DNA of 64,000 nucleotides from Phycisphaerae bacterium (GTDB lineage Bacteria; Planctomycetota; Phycisphaerae; Sedimentisphaerales; Anaerobacaceae), in assembly GCA_026386805.1 (NCBI GenBank), contig JAPLMX010000189.1, positions 53,968 through 117,967 of the forward strand, written 5' to 3'. This document shows, piece after piece, positions 50,864 through 62,245 of this stretch. The position numbers were made by a program, and so were the translations under genes. The number at the start of each line of letters is the position of its first letter. Position 1 is the first letter of the stretch. The notes beneath the pieces are model-generated. The model was not told the DNA's origin, did no database searches, and was given only the letters and a program-made list of their open reading frames with translations.

Positions 50864-51438
50864 AAGAGGTCATGACCAAGAGAACGCCTATACCCGGCGC
50901 ATTTGAACAGACCGTCTATCAGCAGGCGGAACTCGATGCCCTTCGACGCATGTTGATGATCTCGGAGGGGACGTTCTCGCTAAACGTGGCCACCTGCAAC
51001 AGCCCTGCTCTGCGCGATCACCTTATCGCGCAGATCAAGAGGGAGATGGACGGCGTCGAGGTTGTCCGCGTTCCCGAAAAGGCGCACGACATCTTCGATC
51101 TTGCCCACGGTCAAATACTGGACACTCGGCCACGCGCGGTCTTCATCATCGACATGGAAAAGGCTATCACTGAGGGCAACACAAACCGGGTCGTGCAGGG
51201 GCTGAATGTCAGCCGCGAGCACTGGTACACCGCGTACAGATGCCCCATCGTCTTCTGGCTTCCGGATCGCGTGACGTCGCTCCTGATGACTCAGGCCCGG
51301 GACCTCTGGTCTTGGGTGAGCCCCCGCTTCGAATTTGTCTCCGAGCAGCCCACACTTGCCGCCCGCCAGCACCACCGCCAGAACTCGTCCTATTCGCCCG
51401 ATGGGTCCCCTGAGTCCGACCGTTCCCATCGGTCCTAA
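50860..51438 (+). CDS. STAND/TPR-ATPase-associated protein
   Basis: HWYTAYRCPIVFWLPDRVTSLLMTQARDLWSWVSPRFEF resembles segments found beside bacterial NB-ARC/TPR signalling ATPases. Confidence 0.6.
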   Translation: MKEVMTKRTPIPGAFEQTVYQQAELDALRRMLMISEGTFSLNVATCNSPALRDHLIAQIKREMDGVEVVRVPEKAHDIFDLAHGQILDTRPRAVFIIDMEKAITEGNTNRVVQGLNVSREHWYTAYRCPIVFWLPDRVTSLLMTQARDLWSWVSPRFEFVSEQPTLAARQHHRQNSSYSPDGSPESDRSHRS

Positions 51439-51559
51439 CAGGCTGGGCCCGCCCGATTTGAACTTGCGGCTCAGCTTTCTCGCCTGTATCCTCTGAAGCG
51501 GCAATCAGAGTTGGCGACCCCATGCAAGGCATATGCCCACGGGCAAGGTTGCGAGAATG

Positions 51560-53194
51560 GATGAACAGCGGATATTCGTGGGCCGACAGGCGGAATTGGA
51601 TCGATTCCGAGAGATCCTGGAGGACCCGCGCGGACAGGCCGTGGTGGTCGTTGGCCAAGCCGGCATGGGCAAGACTTGGCTGATCGACCGGATGGCCCAA
51701 TTGGCGACGGAGCATCCGAGCCTCAAATGTGCCTGGGTCCGCTACGAAGTGACGCCGACCGACAGCGTCGATTCCACGATGGCGCTGATGATGGACAATG
51801 CCTTCGAGGCCGCCCAGACATGCGAAGGGTCCTTCGACATGACGAACCGCCGCCGAGCGCAGTGGACCGCCATTATCAAGGCCCTCGTCCCTAAAGGCCG
51901 TGAGATGGCAGAACTGATTGCCAGCCTCCGGCATGATCCGCAGAAGAACACGCGGGAGCAGTTTCTCGAACGCCTGCGACTGATTTCGACACGCATGGAG
52001 CCGGACGGCCGGGCCCTCTTTGTGATCGATCCCGAAAAGCTCATGTGCTCTGGCTGTGCCGATTCCTGGCGGCTGGTGACACAAGAGCTTCCGGAGAAAG
52101 TCAAGTTCCTCTTTGCCCAGCGGCCCGAGGATGAGTTGATCAACAGCAACAACTTCATGGCTCTGCAGAACGTCGTGCGTCTCCCGGCCAAGCCGCTTGA
52201 CGATCTCGCCGACAATGAGGTTGATGATCTCGTCCGTCTGCGTGCCAGCGAAGTCGGCCAGCCGGCTTTGACCTTGCAGAAGGCGATGGACAGGTATCAG
52301 GGGCATCCCTACGCCATTCAGGCGGCGATGGGGATCGTCAAGAAGACAAAACGCGTTGAGGACTTGCCGCAAGATCCGACAAACGAGGGAATCGCGGCGA
52401 AGCAGTGGCAACAAGTCTGTCACGCCGCGGAGGCAATCCGCCTGTTCGAAGCCTACGCCATTCTGGAGGTGGCTGTGCCGCATGACATAGTCCAAGCGGT
52501 CAGCGGTCTCGATACACCCACCATGAAGCGATTACTGAGCGACTCGTATCTGCACGGCCTGCTGCGGGAGGAGGGACAGGGCCGGCGGATCTATCACGCG
52601 ATCCTGGCCGACCACATGCGCGGTCAAATCGGTCCCGCCGAGCAACAGGCCCTTCACGCGCGAGCGACCCTCGTGTATCGCACCAGTCTCAAAGAGGCCA
52701 GAGAGCAAGACAAGACGCCCGATGCTGTAGCCGCCGTTCGCTTGCCGGAGCATGTCCTCGCCTCCGAGGGGCCGGACGCGTTCGTAGCGACGTTCGCATA
52801 CGAGTGCACAGCCCCCCTGTTGAGCCTGGGCCTTCTCGACGCGGCCATGAGCCTGTCGCAGCGCTCCCGGAAACTCGTCAAGAAGGGCACACATGAAGAA
52901 GCGGCAATCCTCGGCATTCAGGCGGTGATCTTGAAGGCTCGCGGGGACCTGGACGGGGCGATGGCCCTGCACAAGGACGAGGAGCGAATCTGCCGCCAGT
53001 TGGGCGATGTGGACGGTCTCGCGAGGTCGCTCGCCAATCAGGCGTCAACACTCCACCAGATGGGACGTGCACGCGAGGCTCTGCCGTTGGCCGAACAGGC
53101 TCATCAGCTTGCCACGGAGCATGGCTATGCCGTACTCGTCAGGCAGATCGAGCCAATCCTGAACAAATTGCGCCAGGCAACCCAAGGACCGTGA
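51560..53194 (+). CDS. STAND-type P-loop ATPase with C-terminal TPR repeats
   Basis: FVGRQAELDRFREIL, VVVGQAGMGKTWL Walker A, ALFVIDPEKL, TPR region DGLARSLANQASTLHQMGRAREALPLAEQAHQLA. Confidence 0.82.
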   Translation, partial: DEQRIFVGRQAELDRFREILEDPRGQAVVVVGQAGMGKTWLIDRMAQLATEHPSLKCAWVRYEVTPTDSVDSTMALMMDNAFEAAQTCEGSFDMTNRRRAQWTAIIKALVPKGREMAELIASLRHDPQKNTREQFLERLRLISTRMEPDGRALFVIDPEKLMCSGCADSWRLVTQELPEKVKFLFAQRPEDELINSNNFMALQNVVRLPAKPLDDLADNEVDDLVRLRASEVGQPALTLQKAMDRYQGHPYAIQAAMGIVKKTKRVEDLPQDPTNEGIAAKQWQQVCHAAEAIRLFEAYAILEVAVPHDIVQAVSGLDTPTMKRLLSDSYLHGLLREEGQGRRIYHAILADHMRGQIGPAEQQALHARATLVYRTSLKEAREQDKTPDAVAAVRLPEHVLASEGPDAFVATFAYECTAPLLSLGLLDAAMSLSQRSRKLVKKGTHEEAAILGIQAVILKARGDLDGAMALHKDEERICRQLGDVDGLARSLANQASTLHQMGRAREALPLAEQAHQLATEHGYAVLVRQIEPILNKLRQATQGP

Positions 53195-53265
53195 GGTATA
53201 CCTTCTGGCGCACGTGTGCTCGTACAGGGGAGATGACGAGCGACCCCTGTCCTGCCGAGTGCTGG

Positions 53266-53625
53266 CTACTGACCACCATAGGCCACATTCAGACGAGACG
53301 CGGCGGTCATGAGCGGACGGTCGAGGGTCCACAGGGGGATGCCACTGAGCTTGGCGGAGGCCAAGAGGTGCATGTCGATATAGCCCAGGCCCCGGCCCAT
53401 CAGACGATGGGCTTCGATGAAGGTCAGGACTTCCTCGTGAGTCGCGACCGGGCAGGTGCAGAGGGTTTGGAGCAATTCGAGAATCTCGCGCCGGTTCTTG
53501 AGATTGCCGCAGGCTAACTCGCCGATCACGAACGGGTGACAGACCACCGAGCCGGCGTCGAGCAGTCCGGCCAGTTCGGGCAGGCCGCGACGAAAGTGCT
53601 CGACCCAGACCGAGGTATCGACCAA
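53266..53625 (-). CDS. vapC: VapC-family PIN toxin
   Basis: MVDTSVWVEHFRRG, VIGELACGNL, GYIDMHLLASAKLSGIPLWTLDRPL. Confidence 0.92.
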   Translation of the reverse strand: MVDTSVWVEHFRRGLPELAGLLDAGSVVCHPFVIGELACGNLKNRREILELLQTLCTCPVATHEEVLTFIEAHRLMGRGLGYIDMHLLASAKLSGIPLWTLDRPLMTAASRLNVAYGGQ

Positions 53626-53635
53626 GACTATCTAC

Positions 53636-53830
53636 TTACCCGCGCACTCTGCGTCGAGGCGGGCGGCGAAGCCGCTTCTCGGTGCCGCCCAGCTTGGCCA
53701 GCCGCTGGACGCTCTTCTGCACGATCAGGGCTTCCAGGCCCATCCGGACCAGTACGGTCCGCTCCTGCACGCCCGTCAGCTTGGACGCCTTGGCGACCAA
53801 CTCATCGTCCAGGTTCAACGTCATTCTCAT
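53636..53830 (-). CDS. vapB: VapB-family antitoxin
   Basis: MRMTLNLDDELVAKASKLTGVQERTVLVRMGLEALI; adjacent to vapC. Confidence 0.88.
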   Translation of the reverse strand: MRMTLNLDDELVAKASKLTGVQERTVLVRMGLEALIVQKSVQRLAKLGGTEKRLRRPPRRRVRG

Positions 53831-54099
53831 AGCCAGTTCCCCTGATGGATGACCTACACATACGTACGTCATTCGTATGCCGTGTCAAGATTGCACTTGA
53901 CGGCTTACTGAGGTACGTGTATGATAACCAATGAACTATTGTGAAGATGCCGCAATTGAAAAGTGAATAGCGAATCTGGCCGGGAATGCAAGTCTTTAGA
54001 ACATAGATCCTTGGTGCTCACACAGAGCCACAAGGCCACGGAGTTTGGAGGGCACTTCTGCACGCAGTGCTTCGTGCCCTCGTGTGATACGGATTCGTG

Positions 54100-54215
54100 C
54101 GAAACAAAGCCAATTCGTCCCGAGCGTCGTGGAGGACAAGCGCTTTGTAGAACGAGGGTTATGACGAATTTGACCCCAACAGGCCTTGACAAAACAAAGC
54201 CAATTTCCAGGGGCA
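54100..54215. repeat. Partial interspersed repeat with AACAAAGCCAAT modules
   Basis: gcgaaacaaagccaattcgtcc and acaaaacaaagccaatttccagg about 85 bp apart. Confidence 0.55.
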
Positions 54216-54405
54216 CTCCTGGCCGGTCCGGCCCGTCCGGCTTCGCTGGGGACCTGGAGGCCGTCGCCGTATGTCGGCCACACCCGCCCCGCCTCTATCT
54301 TGCGGCAGGCGCGGGAGCGGGCTATGATCGACGCTGTGACTGGCGGCGATTGGTCGCCGGGGCAATTCCTGGGATGACACGGAGTGCTGGAAAAGAGAGG
54401 TTGAC

Positions 54406-55659
54406 GTGGCTTTGCGATCCTTGCGTGTGACGTGCTTGTTGTGTTGTTCCCTTCTGTGGGCCGGGACCGGGTGTACGACGCTTCGGCCGGCGCACGATGC
54501 GATTCACCCGGCCGCGTCGCTGCCGGCCACAACGCCGTGGGACCTGGCTGCCCTGAGCGAGCCGCCGAAGTGCGAGTGGGTGGACCAGGCGGGGCCGGTG
54601 CGGTCGCTCTACTACCAAGGGCTGCCCTACAAGGGTAAGGCGACACGGGTGTTTGCCTATTATGCCAGTCCGGCTACATTAGGGGCCGGGGCTGCGACGG
54701 GTAAGGGCTTTCCGGGAGTTGTCCTGGTGCATGGCGGCGGAGGCACGGCCTTCAAAGAGTGGGCCGAGTTGTGGGCCGGGCGTGGGTACGCCGCGATTGC
54801 CATGGACCTGGCCGGCTGCGGGCCGGATAAGAAGCGATTGGCCGATGGCGGTCCGGATCAGAGCGACGAGACGAAGTTCGGGGCCATTGACCTGCCGCCG
54901 GGGGAGCAGTGGACGTATCACGCGGTCGCCAACGTGATTTTGGCCCATTCGCTGCTGCGAAGTCTCAAGGAGGTCGATGCGCGGCGCACGGCCGTCACGG
55001 GGATCAGTTGGGGCGGGTATCTGACGTGCATCGCGGCCGGCCTGGATGACCGGTTCCAGGCGGCCGTGCCGGTCTATGGGTGCGGATTCCTGCAGGAGAA
55101 CAGCGTGTGGCTCGCGCGGTTCGAGAAGATGACGCCCGAGCAGAGGGACCGGTGGGTCCGGCTGTGGGACCCCTCCATGTACATCGGCTCGGCGGTGATG
55201 CCGGTGTTCTTCCTCGATGGCACCAACGACTTCGCCTATCCGCTCGACAGCTACGCCAAGACCTACGGTTTGGTCAAGAGCGAACGCAACTTTCGCATCA
55301 CGATCAATATGCCTCACGGCCATCCCCAGGGCTGGGCACCCATCGAGATCGGGCTATTCGTCGATGAGCATCTGCGCGGCGGCAAGCCGCTGCCGGCGAT
55401 CCTGTCGCCCAAGAGAGGCAACGACGAGGTCGTCGCCAACGTGCGGACCCGGACGAGTCTCGTTTCAGCAGCCCTTCACTACACGACGGAGGCAGGCCCG
55501 ATCAACAAGCGGCCGTGGCAGACGGCGCCGGGCCGGATCGAAGGCTCTCAGATCGTCGTGAAAGCGCCGCCCCAGGAGGCCACGATATGGTTCCTCACGG
55601 TCACGGACGAACGCGGGGCCGTGGTGTCCAGCGAACTCGTATTCGGCCCGAAACGATGA
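54406..55659 (+). CDS. Lipoprotein alpha/beta hydrolase (acetyl xylan esterase / dienelactone hydrolase-like)
   Basis: lipobox GTGC, GVVLVHGGGGTAFKEWAELWAGRGYAAIAMDLAG, VTGISWGGYLTCI nucleophile elbow. Confidence 0.85.
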   Translation: MALRSLRVTCLLCCSLLWAGTGCTTLRPAHDAIHPAASLPATTPWDLAALSEPPKCEWVDQAGPVRSLYYQGLPYKGKATRVFAYYASPATLGAGAATGKGFPGVVLVHGGGGTAFKEWAELWAGRGYAAIAMDLAGCGPDKKRLADGGPDQSDETKFGAIDLPPGEQWTYHAVANVILAHSLLRSLKEVDARRTAVTGISWGGYLTCIAAGLDDRFQAAVPVYGCGFLQENSVWLARFEKMTPEQRDRWVRLWDPSMYIGSAVMPVFFLDGTNDFAYPLDSYAKTYGLVKSERNFRITINMPHGHPQGWAPIEIGLFVDEHLRGGKPLPAILSPKRGNDEVVANVRTRTSLVSAALHYTTEAGPINKRPWQTAPGRIEGSQIVVKAPPQEATIWFLTVTDERGAVVSSELVFGPKR

Positions 55660-55764
55660 TGTGCGACGCACCGTTGTGAAACAAGACCATAGAGAGCAGG
55701 CCGTGCCTCCCTTGCTGGACACACGGCCTGTTGGATTTCAAAACAACGTCTGTGTTCGGTCGTG

Positions 55765-58272
<2,508 letters not shown>

Positions 58273-58684
58273 CTCTTCTATGACCTATTCCAAAGAATAT
58301 TAGTCAGTGCTTCTTAAATTCGTTGGGTTCGGGTTCCCCAATGCGATAGGTCGCGTCTGGGGGCCCTTGCCGCTCTTACCGCTACCCGATTTTCCGATAG
58401 CCTCCACTTTATCCCACAGTCTTGTCCGCTTGTCAACTCAGTCAATTCAATACCGGCCTCGTTCTGCGACAAAACACACAAGATCAGGCGTGCGTGCACC
58501 GTGTGAGGGTTCGGGTCCCTGGTCAATTATTATATGACGCGCACGCCCGTTGTGTTCACTTAGGTATCGGCAGAATCCGGCGGAGACTTTCCCCCATCCG
58601 TTGCCAAAGGCGCAACCCCCGCGTGCTAAAGCACTTTCGGACGTGCGTCGAGCAAAGGAAAGAATGTAGGAATGTAGGAATGTA

Positions 58685-58734
58685 GGAAGGAAAGAAAGCA
58701 GGAAGCAAAGAGCCTCCGGTCTTTCTTTCCTTCC
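58685..58734. repeat. Inverted repeat
   Basis: ggaaggaaagaaag (58685-58698) / ctttctttccttcc (58721-58734); preceded by 3x aatgtagg (58663-58686). Confidence 0.8.
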
Positions 58735-58798
58735 TTCTTACCTTCGCTCCGCTGGGCGGCTAAGCTTGCCGGTCGGGGCAGGTCTCCCAAACGCGGAA

Positions 58799-59086
58799 TT
58801 ATGCGTTGGGGGGCCCTCCTTCTTCGCGGTTACTGTTGTCCTCCAGCAGCTTGCGGAGGTAGGTGTTCTCCCGCCGGGTGGCCTCCAGGTCGAAGGCCTG
58901 GTATTTGATGCAGACTCTCAGGTAGTCCAATAACTCCTGAAGCGTGTTGATGCTCTTCTGGAGCTGCTTGCGGTTGGCCTCCGCCTGCTTCGCCAGATCG
59001 GCCAGTTTGGAGTGGGTAAAATCGACGCCATCACCGAATTGTTTGGCCAAATCGTTCAAAGCGCCTTCGAGGCTGGCTTCGTCCAT
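58799..59086 (-). CDS. Small coiled-coil hypothetical protein
   Basis: MDEASLEGALNDLAKQFGDGVDFTHSKLADLAKQAEANRKQLQKSINTLQELLDYLRVCIKYQAFDLEATRRENTYLRKLLEDN; ggaggagat-like SD upstream; ORF track start is spurious. Confidence 0.65.
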   Translation of the reverse strand: MDEASLEGALNDLAKQFGDGVDFTHSKLADLAKQAEANRKQLQKSINTLQELLDYLRVCIKYQAFDLEATRRENTYLRKLLEDNSNREEGGPPNA

Positions 59087-59426
59087 CGCAATCTCCTCCG
59101 GAATGCTTCTTAGGTGCGCGTGGGCCGCGAAACCATATTGCCCATTATAGCAGGACCCGGGGTGCGAAAAAAGGCGATACCAGCGGTTTTGCCCCTTTCG
59201 TCGCGATTCCACGCGGAAATAGGTCTTGTCCGACCGGCATTTGCCGAAGGTAGCGACTGAGCGGAATCTGCCGAACAGAAGCTTTGGGATGGCTATACCG
59301 CCCCGCCACTTTCTTTTGGCATAGCCATACGGGATGAGAACCGCAAGACCCAGGTGCATACCGCCGACGACAAAAGTGTTCGTCTTCGGCTTGGGCGAGT
59401 CCGCGCCACCCGGAGAAGCTCTGGGT

Positions 59427-60593
59427 TCAGTTCGTCGGATTCATGGTGCGGCCCAGGAACAGGATACTGCCGGAGCGGGCGTCGCGGATCAGGAAGACGA
59501 AGGGGTGATCGGCCCGGAAGACGGGAATCTTGCCCGGTCCCACTGACAGTAGTTTCATCGTGACCCCGGTGGCGGCGGTCGCCTCCGTGCCTTCCTCGTT
59601 CACGTCCACATAGGCCTGGTGGACCACGGCGGAGATGAACAGGTCGCGCCGGCCGGTCATGCCGGAAAAGTCCGCCTCCGAAGAGAAGGCATCCGTCATA
59701 CCCATCGACTTCAGCACGGTCCCCATGTCGAACTTTTGCGTCATCTTGAACCTTGGCACCGCAACAATGACCTCTCGCCTGTGAACTCCACCGAGCCACT
59801 TCGACACGTTCTCGGCCGTAAGCGCCTTCTCAAGCTCGCCGATGCCGGCCGCCTCTTTCGGCAGCAGGATGACCATCGAGAGCTCTTGGCCCACATAGGG
59901 CATTTCCAGCATCTGCAGCGTATCGGTCTCGGCGTAGCCGAACGTTGCCTTCTGGTTCATCATGGGGACCTGGACCTTGCCGCTATTGAGCAGGATAAAC
60001 GGCTCGTCCCGGGTGCGGTCCTTCTTGAACTGCGCGGCCCAGTTGCCCTTGAAGTAGACGGCGTTGGTCAGGACCAGCCGGGTCATGCTGTCGAGCATAC
60101 CCTCGCCGATGAGGTCCTTGATCTTGTCGTTGGTCTGCTTTTGGACCCAGGCGTTGATGGTCTGCCGGGCCTTCTCGGCCGCCTTGACGAAATTGACCCG
60201 CTCCAGGTGGCCGCCGTATTGGTCCTCGACCAGCTTGGCGAACGAGGACAGGAATTCATAGTCCTGCTGGCCCCACAGGGCGTTGGCGATGCGAAGCTCG
60301 TATTTGCCCTGACCGCCACGGGCGTTCAGGTCCTTGACGATCTCGCCGAAAGCCCGCGCGAAGCTCTCCTGTGACAGCGGCTCCTGGGATCCGCCCAGCT
60401 TCTGCACGACCTCTTTCGAGGTCGGCAGGCACAGAGCCTCCGCCATCTGCTCCTGCGTCCGGCCCTTGGCCCCGGCGTACGTCATTGCCAACGCGGTCGA
60501 GATGCTGTACGGCGAAAAGAACAGATTCCCCTGTTGGCTTTGAAGCTTCTGGTAGAGTTGCAGGGCGAAGTAGTTGTTCCCGCACGCCGCCAA
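59427..60593 (-). CDS. Serpin (serine protease inhibitor), apparently lacking its signal peptide
   Basis: NLFFSPYSISTALAMTYAGAKG, TRLVLTNAVYFKGNWA, VDVNEEGTEATAATGV hinge, FRADHPFVFLIRDARSGSILFLGR; TTG start directly after an in-frame TGA. Confidence 0.93.
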   Translation of the reverse strand: MAACGNNYFALQLYQKLQSQQGNLFFSPYSISTALAMTYAGAKGRTQEQMAEALCLPTSKEVVQKLGGSQEPLSQESFARAFGEIVKDLNARGGQGKYELRIANALWGQQDYEFLSSFAKLVEDQYGGHLERVNFVKAAEKARQTINAWVQKQTNDKIKDLIGEGMLDSMTRLVLTNAVYFKGNWAAQFKKDRTRDEPFILLNSGKVQVPMMNQKATFGYAETDTLQMLEMPYVGQELSMVILLPKEAAGIGELEKALTAENVSKWLGGVHRREVIVAVPRFKMTQKFDMGTVLKSMGMTDAFSSEADFSGMTGRRDLFISAVVHQAYVDVNEEGTEATAATGVTMKLLSVGPGKIPVFRADHPFVFLIRDARSGSILFLGRTMNPTN

Positions 60594-60732
60594 TCAGAAC
60601 CACCGGCAGAGCCGGTGGTATGAGGAAGGCCCCTAAAAGGGGCCATCGCGTGACTAATCGAACATTCAACTACCCTGGTCCTCCCGCTTCTCGCGGTCTT
60701 TTCCTCTTGGAGGTGCTAACGTGGAGTCTCGG

Positions 60733-60852
60733 TTAACGGAAACGCAATTTGGCGTCGTTGCTGAGATTCATCTCCGTCGGCTTTGCAGCGAAGCTGTCGC
60801 ACCCCATGGCCATAACCACCGTAAGTAACAGAACGATCTTGTACGTCGCCAT
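60733..60852 (-). CDS. 39-aa orphan lipoprotein signal peptide, probable detached serpin N-terminus
   Basis: MATYKIVLLLTVVMAMGCDSFAAKPTEMNLSNDAKLRFR* read on -. Confidence 0.55.
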   Translation of the reverse strand: MATYKIVLLLTVVMAMGCDSFAAKPTEMNLSNDAKLRFR

Positions 60853-61035
60853 CTCTCGGTCCTCCCAATTCGGAACGGACGTTGTGTTTATCCATTATGA
60901 CGCCGATTATACCCAGGCGGTTGACCGCCGTCAGCGCAAATGCGGCCGGACCTTGTTCTTGAGTCATCCGCTCCCGGCAGCTAAGATACCACTCGTGTAA
61001 CGACAAAAGCCTGATGGAGTCGCAGGGTAGGCGTC

Positions 61036-61527
61036 ATGGTGCGGATCACACATTTGGAAATCACGGCGAAGGACCAGTGGGTCCGAAGAGCACGGGCGGG
61101 CGCCGACATCGAGGTTCGCGAATGTGTGGTCAAGCAGCCACGATTCAACCGCTTCTTGTATGAGTACGTGGGCGGCGACTGGAGATGGATTGATCGCTTG
61201 GTCTGGTCCGCCCAACAGTGGCACGATTACGCCGCCAACGACAATCTTCGAACGTTCGTCGCGTACAGGCAAGGTTCCATCGCAGGCTATTACGAGCTTC
61301 AACAGCAGGACGGCGGCAGTGTCGAGATTCGCATCTTCGGCCTGACCCCGGAATTCGTCGGCCAAGGCTACGGCGGGCCGCTGCTCGACAGCGCCATCGA
61401 GAACGCCTTCGCCTGGGCGGCTCGCCGGGTCTGGCTGCACACCTGCTCGTTCGATCACCCCAACGCCCTGAACAACTACCTCAAGTCCGGCTTCAAAATC
61501 TTCAAGGTCGAAGAAAAGCCCGCGTGA
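61036..61527 (+). CDS. GNAT-family N-acetyltransferase
   Basis: GYYELQQQDGGSVEIRIFGLTPEFVGQGYGGPLLDSAIENAF, NALNNYLKSGFKIFKVEEK. Confidence 0.9.
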   Translation: MVRITHLEITAKDQWVRRARAGADIEVRECVVKQPRFNRFLYEYVGGDWRWIDRLVWSAQQWHDYAANDNLRTFVAYRQGSIAGYYELQQQDGGSVEIRIFGLTPEFVGQGYGGPLLDSAIENAFAWAARRVWLHTCSFDHPNALNNYLKSGFKIFKVEEKPA

Positions 61528-61628
61528 AGCTGCTGTCTTGCCGTGTGCGTTCGCGCGTAGGTTGTCGTCGGGATAAGATCAGGATATCGACCGGTATCTT
61601 AACGCCCGCGCCAAATGCGAACACTCCG

Positions 61629-62231
61629 TCAGATCCGGGTGTCTGACACTCGGCAAGTAAGATCATCCACGATTTCATGCCAGTCCCGGACACGCATGAT
61701 GTTGTCTGCGACGCCACAGTCATTCCACGGATGAGCCAATAAGTAGCTTTGGATGCCTTGCTCGGCAAACTTGCGAGCTTGATCAAGGTCATCTTCAATG
61801 ATGGCCACGCAGGTACGGAATACAATGTGCTTGGTACCATGCTTGACGAAGTGTAAGGCATTGTGTGGAATCTTGTGCCTGTCAAGCCACAGGATAGTAG
61901 GAACCCTTGCCTGCTCCAGGCGTGATGTGACCAAATGAATTTGGTAGTCTGCATCGATCAGTTCACACAGGAATCCCTGTATCTCACAGTACGGCTCGAT
62001 TCTGAGGATATTGGCTTGTTCGGAAAACACCGGGTGAATCGTCGAAGTCCATTCGTCCTTTGTGATTCGGCGTCCCTCAGTATCGACACACTCCCAATAG
62101 TTGAAGTGTTTCACGTCCTCGTATCTCAGATTCACGCCCTCTTTGGAGCGATTCTTGATCACGTCTCGCATGACCTCGTCAGTGCGAGCAACAACGTTAT
62201 CGATATCAACAACAAGATATGTCCCGCCCAT
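61629..62231 (-). CDS. HAD-superfamily 5'-nucleotidase-like protein
   Basis: LVVDIDNVVARTDEVM (DxD), VTSRLEQARVPTILWL, IIEDDLDQARKFAEQG. Confidence 0.75.
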   Translation of the reverse strand: MGGTYLVVDIDNVVARTDEVMRDVIKNRSKEGVNLRYEDVKHFNYWECVDTEGRRITKDEWTSTIHPVFSEQANILRIEPYCEIQGFLCELIDADYQIHLVTSRLEQARVPTILWLDRHKIPHNALHFVKHGTKHIVFRTCVAIIEDDLDQARKFAEQGIQSYLLAHPWNDCGVADNIMRVRDWHEIVDDLTCRVSDTRI

Positions 62232-62245
62232 CGCGCACCTCTAAT

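Noticed and set aside
51395-51450. PMGPLSPTVPIGPNRLGPP-coding stretch
   Set aside because: Short degenerate GGTCCCAT-like repeat at an intergenic junction; too short to support a collagen-like gene.
51209-52495. 428-aa minus-strand ORF
   Set aside because: Antisense to the STAND ATPase; biased composition.
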